Assembly: GCF_027587175.1 (NCBI RefSeq) | Contig: NZ_JAPCID010000014.1 | Location: 1-64,000 of the forward strand | DNA length: 64,000 nucleotides | Source of the DNA: Solirubrobacter deserti | GTDB taxonomy: Bacteria; Actinomycetota; Thermoleophilia; Solirubrobacterales; Solirubrobacteraceae | Reading direction: 5' to 3' | Shown: in pieces, positions 1-9,537 of the stretch | Position numbering within the stretch: the first letter of the stretch is position 1 | How the letters are laid out: each line of letters begins with the position of its first letter | Notes under the pieces: model-generated | Told to the model about the DNA's origin: nothing | Database searches by the model: none | The model's input: only the letters and a program-made list of their open reading frames with translations | Made by a program: the position numbers and the translations under genes

Positions 1-88
1 GCCGACGCCGGCTCCCGCGCCGGCCGCCCCGGCCGCGTCTTCGCCGCCCGACACGGAGGCGCCGACGCCGGCTCCCGCGCCGGCCGCC
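1..88. repeat. 28-bp direct repeat inside the dnaX linker
   Basis: Bases 1-28 recur exactly at 61-88, and a shorter piece (GAGGCGCCGACGCCGG) occurs at 54-69 and 199-214. The repeat stays in frame and encodes Pro-Thr-Pro-Ala-type linker. It looks like linker growth by slippage or duplication, not a mobile element. Confidence 0.7.
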
Positions 89-1039
89 GCTTCGTCCTCG
101 CCGCCTGCCAGCGCGCCTTCGTCGCCCCGCGCCGAGGCGTCCTCGCCGCCCGCCGCTCCGTCCTCGCCGCCCGCCGCCGCGCTTTCGCCGCCTCCTGCCG
201 AGGCGCCGACGCCGGCCGCCGCCGCGACCCCCGCGCCGCCCGACGCTTCCTCTTCGCCGCCCGCGCCTCCCTCCGACGGCGCCCCGGAGCACCGGTACGG
301 CTCGCCGCCGCCCGCCCGGAACGTGGCGCCCGCGTACGGGGTCTCCGCCTCCGCCGACGACCCGCGCTACGAGTCGCCCCCCTTCATCGATCCGGGCGCT
401 CCGCCAGCCGCGGGCGAGGAGCCCCTGCGGGGGCGCACGGCGGTCGAGATCACGGCCGAGGTCGACGGGCAGCCGATCCAGGTGCGCACGACGTTGCCCG
501 GCGCCGGGAACGTGGCGCCCGAGGAGGCGCAGCAGGTCGCCGACGACGCCGCGGCCGCGGTCGCGCGCGATCTCGCGACGGAGGCGGACCCGACGCCGGC
601 GGTCGCGGCTGTCGCGCTGGTCGAGCCGGACGTGCCCGCGCCCGCTCCGAGCCTGGGCGTGTCGGTGGACATCGGTGAGCACTGGCAGGCGGTGGTGAGC
701 TCGCTGCGCGAGGGCACGCCGATGCTGGCCGCGGCGCTCGACGACTGCTCGCCGGTGCCCGAGGGCGAGGACGGATTGACGTTGCTGTGGCCCGAGGAGT
801 CGGCGTTCTTGAAGAAGAAGGCCGAGGCGCCCGCGAACAAGGACGCGCTGGTGCAGGCGATCCGCGCGGTGACGGGCTCTTCGCTGCGGCTCGCGTACGA
901 GCTGCGCGCGGCGGGGGCGCCCACTCCGGCCGCTGCGGCGCTCGCGGCGGCACCGACGCTTTCGGACGAAGACCTGGTGAAGCGATTCATGGACGAGTTC
1001 GACGCCGAACTCCTGCCCGACGAGCCCGAGGAGACCTGA
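2..1039 (+). CDS. dnaX: DNA polymerase III subunit gamma/tau, C-terminal part (5' cut by window edge)
   Basis: This is the 3' end of the clamp-loader subunit gene; the frame is open from base 2 to the TGA. The first ~100 codons are a low-complexity Pro/Ala/Ser linker. The last ~130 residues form a folded tail typical of DnaX domain V, with LTLLWPEESAFLKKK, then NKDALVQAIRAVTG, ending in LVKRFMDEFDAELL. The ATPase domain lies outside the window. The order dnaX-ybaB-recR downstream is the classical conserved arrangement and supports the call. Its stop overlaps the ybaB start by one base (TGATG), so the two genes are translationally coupled. Confidence 0.85.
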   Translation, partial: PTPAPAPAAPAASSPPDTEAPTPAPAPAAASSSPPASAPSSPRAEASSPPAAPSSPPAAALSPPPAEAPTPAAAATPAPPDASSSPPAPPSDGAPEHRYGSPPPARNVAPAYGVSASADDPRYESPPFIDPGAPPAAGEEPLRGRTAVEITAEVDGQPIQVRTTLPGAGNVAPEEAQQVADDAAAAVARDLATEADPTPAVAAVALVEPDVPAPAPSLGVSVDIGEHWQAVVSSLREGTPMLAAALDDCSPVPEGEDGLTLLWPEESAFLKKKAEAPANKDALVQAIRAVTGSSLRLAYELRAAGAPTPAAAALAAAPTLSDEDLVKRFMDEFDAELLPDEPEET

Positions 1040-1485
1040 TGCCCCAGCCGCCCAACCTCCAGAAGATGCTCGCCGAAGCGCAGGCGATGCTCGCGCAGCA
1101 GCAGGAGGCCCAAGAGGCCCTGAAGGCCGAGACCGTGGACGCCAGCACCGGCGGCGGCACGGTCAAGATCGTGATGAGCGGCGACCTGCGCGTGCAGACG
1201 CTCGAGATCGACCCCGACGCGGTCGACCCCGAAGACGTCGAGATGCTCCAGGACCTGATCATCGCCGCGCTCAACGAGGCGATCCGCAAGGCCGAGGAGC
1301 TCCAGCAGAGCCGGCTCGGCGGCGCCGAGCAGGGCGGCTTTGACCCGATGAGCGCGCTCGAGTCGCTCGGCCTGGGCGGGATGGGCGGTCTCGGCGGCCC
1401 CGGCGGCGGCGCCGCGGGCCTCCCGGGCGGCATGCCCGGTGGCGCCCCGAACCGCGCCGCACGCCGGGCCCAGAAGAAGAAGTAA
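1039..1485 (+). CDS. ybaB: YbaB/EbfC family nucleoid-associated protein
   Basis: A 148-residue member of the small DNA-binding YbaB/EbfC family, which binds DNA as a dimer and is usually encoded between dnaX and recR. The core spans residues ~5-95 (PNLQKMLAEAQAML, then GGGTVKIVMSGDLRVQTLEI and DPEDVEMLQDLIIAALNEAI). It is followed by an unusual Gly/Met/Pro-rich tail of about 45 residues ending in basic RRAQKKK; most family members stop near residue 105. The ATG at 1039 is chosen because it overlaps the dnaX stop and gives the family N-terminus. Confidence 0.92.
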   Translation: MPQPPNLQKMLAEAQAMLAQQQEAQEALKAETVDASTGGGTVKIVMSGDLRVQTLEIDPDAVDPEDVEMLQDLIIAALNEAIRKAEELQQSRLGGAEQGGFDPMSALESLGLGGMGGLGGPGGGAAGLPGGMPGGAPNRAARRAQKKK

Positions 1486-1501
1486 GCCGCGGACCACTAG
1501 C

Positions 1502-2095
1502 TTGCTCGCCCCTCCCCTCCAGCGGCTCGTCACCGAGCTGTCCAAGCTGCCGGGGATCGGCAACCGCACCGCCCAGCGCCTCGCGTTCCACATGCTCCGC
1601 ACCTCCGAGCAGGACGCGTTCGCGCTCGCCGAGGCGATCCGCGACGTCAAGCTCAAGATCACCCTGTGCGAGATCTGCTTCAACCTCGCCGAGGGCCCGC
1701 GCTGCACGATCTGCCTGGACGAGCGTCGCGACCTCTCCTCGTTGTGCGTGGTGGAGGAGGCGCAGGACGTGATCCCGATCGAGCGCACGCATGAGTTCCG
1801 CGGCCGCTACCACGTGCTCGGCGGGGCGCTGAGCCCGATCGACGGCGTGGAGCCCGAGGACCTGCGCCTGAGCCAGCTCTACGCGCGCATGGACGGCGTG
1901 CGTGAGGTCGTGCTGGCCACGAACCCGACCACGACGGGGGAGGCGACGGCGCTGCACATCGCGGCGGCGCTGCACGAGCGGGCGCCGGACGTCGCGGTGA
2001 CGCGGCTGGCCAGCGGCTTGCCCGTGGGCGGGGACCTCGAGTACGCCGACGAAGTCACGCTCGGCCGCGCGTTCGCGGGCCGCCGGGCACTGTGA
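1502..2095 (+). CDS. recR: Recombination mediator RecR
   Basis: RecR works with RecF/RecO to load RecA onto gapped DNA. With a TTG start at 1502 the protein is 197 residues, the usual length. It shows the helix-hairpin-helix LPGIGNRTAQRLAFHML (residues 16-32), a C4 zinc finger (Cys56, 59, 68, 71) and a Toprim domain beginning LCVVEEAQDV. No ATG lies in a suitable place; an upstream ATG at 1439 would add 21 residues overlapping ybaB and is less likely. No Shine-Dalgarno is obvious before the TTG, so the exact start is uncertain. Confidence 0.93.
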   Translation: MLAPPLQRLVTELSKLPGIGNRTAQRLAFHMLRTSEQDAFALAEAIRDVKLKITLCEICFNLAEGPRCTICLDERRDLSSLCVVEEAQDVIPIERTHEFRGRYHVLGGALSPIDGVEPEDLRLSQLYARMDGVREVVLATNPTTTGEATALHIAAALHERAPDVAVTRLASGLPVGGDLEYADEVTLGRAFAGRRAL

Positions 2096-2126
2096 CGCGT
2101 ACGGGCGGCTCGTCGGCCTGAGGCGC

Positions 2127-2143
2127 CCGCGGCGATCCCGCGG
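2127..2143. terminator. Possible weak terminator hairpin between recR and the minus-strand gene
   Basis: CCGCGG (2127-2132) and CCGCGG (2138-2143) can pair around a 5-base loop between two convergent genes. There is no T-tract, so the assignment is weak. Confidence 0.3.
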
Positions 2144-2148
2144 CGGAC

Positions 2149-3093
2149 CTAGCCGCTCTCGCGCTTGGCGCCGTCCGTGCCCGCTTCGCGAGCGTCCGCC
2201 AGCGCGCGGGCCAGCGCGCTCTCCGCGCGCCGCGCCGTGGCCCGGGCCCGCGTCCATGCGCGCCGGTCGCGCCGGTTCGCCGCGCGCTCGAGCGCCCGGT
2301 ATGCGTCCGCGCTCGCCCGCAGGGCGCTGATCAGCGCCGGCCCGCCCTCGGCGTCGGTGGCGCTCCGCTCCAGCCGCGCAGCCGCCTTCAAGTGCGCCTG
2401 GCGCAGCCGGGCCGCGGCGCGCGCCTGGCCGCCCGGCGTCTTGGCGCGCCGGATCGCGGTGCGGTCGTCGACCCGCGCGGTGTCGAGCTCGATCAAGGCC
2501 GCCGGCAGCTGGATCTGGAAGGCCGCGGACGCGCTCGGCGGCAGCGTCGACGCGTCCGCGACGGCGAGCCCGCGCACGCCGTTGAGGCAGCCGACCGGCA
2601 GATCGCCGGCGTTGCCAGGCACGGCGCAGGCCACGGTCACGACGCCCTGCGAGGTCGGCACGACCGCCGCGTCGAGCCGCCACCGCCCCGCGGACAACCC
2701 GCGGTAGAACCACGCGGGGATACCGGCGAGCCGCCCGGCGGACGGGCGCGGCGCGTCGCCGCGCAACCCGGCGGGCAGCAGCGTCCCGTCCTCGGCGTAC
2801 TGCAAGGTCGCGACGAACACCGTGTTCAAGCCGGGATAGGGCGCGAAGCCGAGCGAACGATCGATCGCGAAGCCCGGCACGGCCGGCGCGCGGTCCAGCT
2901 GCGTCCAGCCCGGGTCGGGCTGCAGGCGCAGCCGTCCCAGGCTGACCTGCGTCGTCTCGTCCTCGCGCGGCGCGGCGGGCCCGGACTCGGGATCGTCGTC
3001 GCGCAACGCGGAGCCGACGTTGCCCGAGAGCAGGAAGCCGCCCACGATGGCCGCGGCGACCACCAGAGCGGTGGCCGCCCACTGAACCCTCAT
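2149..3093 (-). CDS. Membrane-anchored protein of unknown function
   Basis: I do not recognise a family. The 314-residue product has an N-terminal hydrophobic anchor (WAATALVVAAAIVGGFLLSG), a middle region with two Cys (VACAVPG, GCLNG) and a C-terminal Arg/Ala-rich helical segment rich in predicted coiled-coil. It is probably extracytoplasmic and anchored by its N-terminus. The ATG at 3093 is preferred over a GTG three codons upstream because a TAGCGT -10-like hexamer sits exactly 7 bases before it (3101-3106), fitting the leaderless pattern of this genome. Confidence 0.6.
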   Translation of the reverse strand: MRVQWAATALVVAAAIVGGFLLSGNVGSALRDDDPESGPAAPREDETTQVSLGRLRLQPDPGWTQLDRAPAVPGFAIDRSLGFAPYPGLNTVFVATLQYAEDGTLLPAGLRGDAPRPSAGRLAGIPAWFYRGLSAGRWRLDAAVVPTSQGVVTVACAVPGNAGDLPVGCLNGVRGLAVADASTLPPSASAAFQIQLPAALIELDTARVDDRTAIRRAKTPGGQARAAARLRQAHLKAAARLERSATDAEGGPALISALRASADAYRALERAANRRDRRAWTRARATARRAESALARALADAREAGTDGAKRESG

Positions 3094-3100
3094 GGCCGGC

Positions 3101-3106
3101 ACGCTA
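3101..3106 (-). promoter_or_regulatory. TAnnnT -10-like element, leaderless start of the 2149-3093 gene
   Basis: TAGCGT on the minus strand, followed by 7 bases and then ATG. No Shine-Dalgarno is present. Confidence 0.45.
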
Positions 3107-3115
3107 GCGCGCGGC

Positions 3116-3610
3116 TCATCCGGAGGAGTCGAAGCCCTTGCCGACGAACGACGGGCTCTTCTTCTGCGGCGGCGCGGCGGGACGCGACGGCGTCACGGGG
3201 CGGCTCGGCGCAACCGGACGGGCGGGCGCGACGGGGGTGGAGGTCGAAGCCGGCGCTCGGGTCACCGGCGCCGCGGGGGCGGACCGCCGCGCGGGCGCGG
3301 CCGGCGCCTTCTTGCGCTTCGGCTTGCGCTTGGGCTCCTTGACGCCGTGCAGCGCCGGCAACTCCGGGACCGCCGACAGCGCCGCACGGCGCGTGTTCGA
3401 CGCGGTCTCGGTGACCTGGTTGACCGCGGGCGTCCCGCTCTTGACGGCGTTCGCCGCCGAGGCGGTGGGCACGGGGTCGGCCTGGGTGCGCAACGCGGCA
3501 CCGACCGTGAGCGCGAGCACGAACGCGGCGATGGCGAGCAACGGCGCGACGGTGAGCGGGCCGGCCGGCCGGCGGCGACGTCCACGGAACGAAAGAGGGA
3601 GATTGGTCAT
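3116..3610 (-). CDS. Pro/Ala-rich anchored protein of unknown function
   Basis: A 164-residue protein with a basic N-terminus (FRGRRRRPAG), one transmembrane helix (residues ~20-42), then an extracytoplasmic Lys-rich stretch (KEPKRKPKRKKAP) and a Pro/Thr/Ala linker with PSRPVTPSRPAAPP-like repeats, ending in SFVGKGFDSSG. No catalytic domain is visible. Its ATG overlaps the stop of the upstream secreted-protein gene (ATGA), so it is the last gene of a three-gene operon. Role unknown; a cell-wall-spanning or scaffold protein is possible. Confidence 0.55.
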   Translation of the reverse strand: MTNLPLSFRGRRRRPAGPLTVAPLLAIAAFVLALTVGAALRTQADPVPTASAANAVKSGTPAVNQVTETASNTRRAALSAVPELPALHGVKEPKRKPKRKKAPAAPARRSAPAAPVTRAPASTSTPVAPARPVAPSRPVTPSRPAAPPQKKSPSFVGKGFDSSG

Positions 3611-4491
3611 GTCGACTTCGGACAGGCGGTGTAGGCCCCGCGGGCGGATAGGCAGCGATCGAGCCGGAAGGGCGCTTTGCCCTTGCGGATGACGAGAACG
3701 GTGGACTTGCCGTAGTAGCCGGCACGCCGGACACGGACCTCGATCCGCGTCCTGGCCGGCAGATGACGCTCGAACGCCCGCACGCGGACCGTCCGTTGAC
3801 GCGTTGAGTAGGTCTTGCGCGGGCACCCCGAGCCCTTGCAGGTCACGGAGATCGACGACCGCTTGGGGGCACGCACGGAGAAGAGCGTGATGTTCGCGCC
3901 GCGCGCGCTCAGCGTGCCGCGGAGGCGCACGGTCGGCGCGGGGCGCATCATGCGCAGGTTCGAGCCCGACTGGTGCAGGACGGTTCCCTGGGTGGGGACG
4001 GGCGTCGGCTGCGGCGGCACGGCGTCGAAGACCTGCGGCGTCGGTTCCGGCGTGGGCGTGGGCGTGGGCGTCGGCGTGGCCGTGGGCACGGGCGCCGGGC
4101 GCGGCGCCACCGCGGCCGTGGTGTCGGAGACCTTGGCGTCACGGTTGCGACCGGAGCCGACGGAGACCCACACGCGCATGAACCGGCCGAGGTCGCCGTC
4201 CTGGAGGACGTACGTCGCGTCCGGGGACGTCTGCGCGGCCTGGCACGACCACCAGTCGCGCGGCGACTCGCAGCGCAGCCAGGAGTACGACGGCGTGAGG
4301 TGCGGCGGCGTCCAGGACGCGGACGCGGACAGCTGCTGCCCGACCTGGGCGATGCCCGAGATCACCGGGTTGCCGCGGATGTCGGCGGCGTGTGCCGTCG
4401 AAGCGGACAGGCCGAGCGCCAGCGCCGCGGTCAGCGCCGCGGCGACACCGCGGCTCCTGGAGGCGGCGTTCACCGCGAGCCGGCGGGACAC
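3607..4491 (-). CDS. Secreted Pro/Thr-linker protein (tandem paralogue 2)
   Basis: A 294-residue exported protein. It has a signal peptide (cleavage probably after STAHA), then an Ig-like/beta domain with NPVISGIAQVGQQLSASAS and a Trp/Cys core (WLRCESP...WWSCQA). A Pro/Thr linker (PTATPTPTPTPTPEPTP) follows. The C-terminal domain has VTCKGSGCPRK, RAFERHLPARTRIEV and a terminal Cys pair (RCL...ACP). The same architecture is encoded immediately upstream (4470-5414), so the genes arose by tandem duplication. The function is unknown; a cell-surface role is inferred. Confidence 0.65.
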   Translation of the reverse strand: MSRRLAVNAASRSRGVAAALTAALALGLSASTAHAADIRGNPVISGIAQVGQQLSASASWTPPHLTPSYSWLRCESPRDWWSCQAAQTSPDATYVLQDGDLGRFMRVWVSVGSGRNRDAKVSDTTAAVAPRPAPVPTATPTPTPTPTPEPTPQVFDAVPPQPTPVPTQGTVLHQSGSNLRMMRPAPTVRLRGTLSARGANITLFSVRAPKRSSISVTCKGSGCPRKTYSTRQRTVRVRAFERHLPARTRIEVRVRRAGYYGKSTVLVIRKGKAPFRLDRCLSARGAYTACPKST

Positions 4492-5414
4492 TTCTGCACC
4501 TTTCCGGTCGCCGGCGACAGGCAGGCGTCACTGCGCACCGGCGCCTTGCCGCGGCGGATCTTGAACACGGTCCGCTTGCCCACATAGCCCGGCTGGGTCA
4601 ACGTGACGGTGAGCCGCGTGCCGGAGCGCAGGTTGCGCTCGAACGCCCGCATGCGCGTGTTGAGGCGGCTGCGCTTGGCGGGCGACCAGCGCTTGGCCGG
4701 GCAGGAGGACGAGCCCGAGCAGGTGACGGTGAGCGTGGCGGCCCGTGGCGCCTTCACCGAGAGGGACGTGACCAGCGCGCCGTTGGTCGAGAGCACGCCG
4801 CGCATGCGGACGATCGGCGCCGGCCGCATCATCCGGTTCGACGTCGTCTCCTCCAGGACCTGACCCGTCGTGGGGACGGGCGTCGGTATCGGCGTGGCGA
4901 CGAACGGCACCGGGGTCGGCTCAGGCGTGGGCGTCGGCTCGGGGGTCGCCGTGGCCGTCGGGATGGGCGTCGGCGTGGCGGCGGTCACGCGGACGGGGCC
5001 GCGGGTGGCGCTGACCGGCAGCAGGCACTCGGACGCCGGGTTGCAGTCGGCGCCGCCAGGAAACTTGATCGATCTCGCCACGGCGATGTAGCGACCGTTG
5101 TCCTCCGGCCGCAGGCGGTAGGCCTGCTGGCGCTCGGACACGACGGCGCAGCTGACCGCGAACGGACCCGGGCAGCTCCACCACTGCCACGTCGTGGACG
5201 TGTTGTTCGGGAACGGGCTGGCCCAGGTGCCGCCGCTCGCTATCAGCTGGTTGCCAACCACAGGTGTGCCGGAGATCGTCGGGAGGCTCAGGTACTGGAA
5301 CACGGAGTCGCGGACCTGAGCGGCGGCCGGACCGGCACACGCCAGCGCCGCCAGGACGCTCACCGTCCCCGCCATCGCCCGTCGCGCCCGTCCTCTGGTC
5401 ACCGAAGCTGCCAC
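4470..5414 (-). CDS. Secreted Pro/Thr-linker protein (tandem paralogue 1)
   Basis: A 314-residue paralogue of the next gene downstream. It has a signal peptide ending near AGPAAAQ, a beta domain (LPTISGTPVVGNQLIASGG, then WQWWSCPG and SCAVV), a Pro/Thr linker with PTPEPTPTPEPTPVP repeats, and a C-terminal module with VTCSGSSSCPAKRW, MRAFERNLRSGTR and a final Cys pair. The start is GTG at 5414, and its 3' end overlaps the downstream gene by 22 bases. TAGGCG lies 7 bases upstream of the GTG, a weak -10 candidate. No enzymatic motif is visible. Confidence 0.65.
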   Translation of the reverse strand: MAASVTRGRARRAMAGTVSVLAALACAGPAAAQVRDSVFQYLSLPTISGTPVVGNQLIASGGTWASPFPNNTSTTWQWWSCPGPFAVSCAVVSERQQAYRLRPEDNGRYIAVARSIKFPGGADCNPASECLLPVSATRGPVRVTAATPTPIPTATATPEPTPTPEPTPVPFVATPIPTPVPTTGQVLEETTSNRMMRPAPIVRMRGVLSTNGALVTSLSVKAPRAATLTVTCSGSSSCPAKRWSPAKRSRLNTRMRAFERNLRSGTRLTVTLTQPGYVGKRTVFKIRRGKAPVRSDACLSPATGKVQKCPAGSR

Positions 5415-5561
5415 TTCCCGCCGCCTATGCCCGCCCTACCGAGTTCAATGGTGCTCTCGGACGCGAACATCCACAAGTCGTCCAATCGTCCAGGTACTTG
5501 CTCAACCCCTGGAGAGGCCGAACGTTTCACGGGTCGAGCGGCAGCCTATCCCACCGACTCC

Positions 5562-5567
5562 TAGACT
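5562..5567 (+). promoter_or_regulatory. TAnnnT -10-like element for lysC (leaderless)
   Basis: TAGACT lies 7 bases before the GTG of lysC at 5575, with no Shine-Dalgarno between. The rest of the 160-base gap 5415-5574 shows no other gene or clear structure. Confidence 0.55.
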
Positions 5568-5574
5568 TGCCAGC

Positions 5575-6833
<1,259 letters not shown>

Positions 6834-6837
<4 letters not shown>

Positions 6838-7862
6838 GCCAGTACAAGGTCGCAGTCGTCGGCGCCACCGGCGCCGTGGGCACCGTCATGCTGCAGAAGC
6901 TGAAGGAGCGCAACTTCCCGGCGGCGGAGATCGTCCCGTTCGCGTCCGCGCGCAGCGCCGGCAAGCAGCTCGACGGGTTCGGGACGATCCGCCCACTCGA
7001 CGACGAGTCCATCCAGGGCTTCGACCTCGCGCTGTTCAGCGCGGGCGCGGGCACGAGCCGCGAGTGGGCGCACAAGTTCGTCGAGGCCGGCGCGGTCGTC
7101 GTCGACAACTCGTCCGCGTTCCGCCGCGACCCGGAGATCCCGCTCGTGGTCTCCGAGGTCAACCCGGAGGCGCTGGAGAACCACAAGGGCCTGATCGCGA
7201 ACCCGAACTGCTCCACGATGCAGCTGATGGTCGCGCTGAAGCCGATCTACGACGCGGCCGGCATCGACCGACTGAACGTCTCCACGTACCAGTCCGTCTC
7301 CGGCACCGGCGTGAAGGCCGTCGCCGAGCTCGAGGCTCAGACGCGCGCGGCGCTCAACGGCGACCCGCTGCCGGACCCCTCGATCTACCCGCACCACATC
7401 GCGTTCAACGTGCTGGGCGGCGCCGGGAACTTCCCCGAGGGCGACGACCACACCGACGAAGAGCGCAAGATGATGTTCGAGACGCGCAAGATCCTCGGCG
7501 ACGAGAGCATCCGCATCGCGGTCACGTGCGCGCGCGTGCCCGTGCGCAGCTCGCACTCGGAGTCGGTCACGCTCGAGACGCGGGATGAGCTGAGCGTCGA
7601 GGCCGCGCGCGAGCTGCTCGCCGGCGCTCCCGGGCTCGTCCTCGTCGACGACCCGAGCACGCACGGCTACCCGACCGCGCTCGACAGCGCCGGGCGCGAC
7701 GAGGTCTTCGTCGGCCGACTGCGGCGCGACCCGACGCACGAGCGCGGCCTGCAGATGTGGGTCGTGAGCGACAACCTGCTCAAGGGCGCGGCGACCAACG
7801 CCGTGCAGATCGCCGAAGTCCTCCACGAGCGATCGCTGGTTCGGGTTTCGACCCCCGCCTGA
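6834..7862 (+). CDS. asd: Aspartate-semialdehyde dehydrogenase
   Basis: Reduces beta-aspartyl phosphate to aspartate semialdehyde with NADPH. The 342-residue protein has the dinucleotide fold VAVVGATGAVG (residues 6-16), the catalytic cysteine in NPNCSTMQ (Cys126) and the phosphate/substrate segment RVPVRSSHSESV with the active-site His. The ATG at 6834 overlaps the lysC TGA. A strong terminator follows at 7925, closing the two-gene operon. Confidence 0.97.
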
Positions 7863-7924
7863 GCGGCAACACATATCTCGAGCCGATCTTCAACCAACAG
7901 GACGGCAAGGGGTACGAAACATGA

Positions 7925-7950
7925 CAGGGCGGGCCTTCGGGCCCGCCCTG
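7925..7950 (+). terminator. Rho-independent-type terminator after lysC-asd
   Basis: CAGGGCGGGCC (7925-7935) pairs perfectly with GGCCCGCCCTG (7940-7950) around a TTCG tetraloop, followed by CGTCCTTCTT. It gives an 11-bp GC-rich stem 62 bases after the asd stop. Confidence 0.8.
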
Positions 7951-7975
7951 CGTCCTTCTTGGGTAACGGACGCAC

Positions 7976-8629
7976 ATGCGTCTGTATCCCGCGTCCGCCA
8001 CGGCGCGCACCCGCACCCTCGTCCGCGACCTGGTGGTGGTCGGGCTGCTCGCCGTGTTCGCCTGGACGGGCGTGAAGACGCATGACGCGATCCTCGAGTT
8101 GACCTCGATCGGCCGCGGCATCCAGGACTCGGGCCGCGCGATCTCCGCCACCACGCGCAACACGGCGAGTGCGGTCGACAACGCGTTCGCCGACGCGGGC
8201 AACGCCGTGAACGGCATCCCGCTGGTCGGCGGGCAGCTGGGCGGCACGCTGCGCCGGGCGCCCTCCGACGCGACGAGCGCGCTGCGCGCCGAGGGCGACG
8301 AGCAGGGCGGCCGGATCGTGCGGCTCGGAGTCGAGCAGGTGCGGCGAACCGAGCGGGCGGCGAACTGGGTCGGCTGGCTGGTCTTCCTGCTCCCGAGCGT
8401 CGTCCTGCTCGCCTGGTTCGTGCCCAAGCGGAGCCGGCAGGTGCTCGCCATGGCGACCGCGCACCGCACGCTCAGCCACGCGCCCGAGCACATCCTCGCC
8501 GCCCGGGCCGCCTACAGCCTCGACTACAAGACCCTGCGCCGCTACACCCAGGACCCGTTCGGCGACCTCGCCGCGGGCCGCCACGACGCGCTCGTGACGG
8601 CCCTGCGCCGGGAGTCCGGGTTGCCCTAA
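7976..8629 (+). CDS. Two-helix membrane protein of unknown function
   Basis: A 217-residue protein with one transmembrane helix near residues 19-37 (LVVVGLLAVFAWTG) and a second near 130-150 (WVGWLVFLLPSVVLLAWFV). The ~95-residue segment between them is rich in Ala/Thr/Gly and probably extracytoplasmic; a basic cytoplasmic tail follows. I see no known domain. TAACGG 6 bases before the ATG is a poor -10 candidate. Its last 4 bases overlap the convergent sdhE-like gene. Confidence 0.6.
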   Translation: MRLYPASATARTRTLVRDLVVVGLLAVFAWTGVKTHDAILELTSIGRGIQDSGRAISATTRNTASAVDNAFADAGNAVNGIPLVGGQLGGTLRRAPSDATSALRAEGDEQGGRIVRLGVEQVRRTERAANWVGWLVFLLPSVVLLAWFVPKRSRQVLAMATAHRTLSHAPEHILAARAAYSLDYKTLRRYTQDPFGDLAAGRHDALVTALRRESGLP

Positions 8630-9537
8630 GCCGGCGCGCCCGCGACCACCGACGTCGACCAGTCGATGACCGACGACGGCTTGACGACGTGCTTGTTCAT
8701 CCCCAGCTCCTTGGGCTCGAGCCCCATGGCGAGGCCGAGCAGCTGGGGGAGGTGCAGCACCGGCATGTTCAGCGGCCGGCCGACCGCGGCGGCCGCGGCG
8801 GGCTGCTGCAGGTCGAGGTTGAGGTGGCACAGCGGGCAGGGCGTGACCAGGCAGTCGGCCTCGGCGTCGATCGCGTCGCCCACGTGACGCCCCGCCTGCT
8901 TGAGCGAAGCCTCTTTGTTCATGGTGATGATCGGGAACCCGCAGCACTTGTACTGGCCCGCGTAGTCGACGACCGTGCCGCCCAGCGCGTCGATCAGCTG
9001 GTGCAGGTACGTGTCGCGCGGGTGTGAGCGGTCGATGCCGAGCCGGTCGGTGGGCCGCACGATGTAGCAGCCGTAGAACGGCCCGACGCGCAGGTCCTTC
9101 AGCGGGCGCTTCACGCGCCGGCGGACCTCGTCGAGCCCGATTTCCTCGACCAGCAGCCACAGGAAGTGCTTGTTGGTGATGCCCTTCTCGTAGGTGAGCC
9201 CTTCGGCCGAGAGCGTCTCGTTGACGTGGTCGCGGTAGGGCGTGTTCGCGTCCAGGCGCTCCTGGCACTCGCTCTGCGCGCCCTGGCAGGTCGAGCAGAT
9301 GTTCATCATCAGGTCGGCGCCCTTGGCGATCTCCTGCTGCGCCAGCGCGAACGTCCGCGCGTTCAGCGTGTCCGCGAGCTCCTGGTTGTGCTCGGCGATC
9401 ACGCCGGCGCCGCAGCAGGCGGCGCGGTCGAGCTCGACGAGCTCGATGTCGAACAGCGGCGCGACTCGCGCCATGGCGCCGTGCAGCTCAGGGGCGAAGC
9501 CGCGGCTGACGCAGCCGGGCCAGTACGCGACTTTCAC
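8626..9537 (-). CDS. HdrB/SdhE-type succinate dehydrogenase subunit (two CCG domains)
   Basis: A 303-residue Cys-rich subunit. It has two CCG domains, each with C...CC...CxxC: Cys9, AACCGAG, CSTC in the first, and CYIV, KCCGFP, CPLC in the second, as in heterodisulfide reductase HdrB and SdhE. It is the third gene of an sdhA-sdhB-this operon, with its GTG overlapping the sdhB stop. No SdhC/SdhD membrane anchors are encoded nearby, so this subunit probably replaces them in attaching the complex to the membrane and passing electrons to quinone. This matches the non-classical SdhABE type known from archaea and some bacteria. Confidence 0.85.
   Translation of the reverse strand: MKVAYWPGCVSRGFAPELHGAMARVAPLFDIELVELDRAACCGAGVIAEHNQELADTLNARTFALAQQEIAKGADLMMNICSTCQGAQSECQERLDANTPYRDHVNETLSAEGLTYEKGITNKHFLWLLVEEIGLDEVRRRVKRPLKDLRVGPFYGCYIVRPTDRLGIDRSHPRDTYLHQLIDALGGTVVDYAGQYKCCGFPIITMNKEASLKQAGRHVGDAIDAEADCLVTPCPLCHLNLDLQQPAAAAAVGRPLNMPVLHLPQLLGLAMGLEPKELGMNKHVVKPSSVIDWSTSVVAGAPA

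Noticed and set aside
1-290. Repeated GC-rich units at the window start considered as a CRISPR or minisatellite
   Set aside because: The units are irregular, in frame, and encode the Pro/Ala linker of DnaX. No spacers of constant length are present.
4040-4085. GGCGTGGGCGTGGGCGTC-like tandem repeat
   Set aside because: It codes for the Pro/Thr linker of the secreted protein and needs no other explanation.
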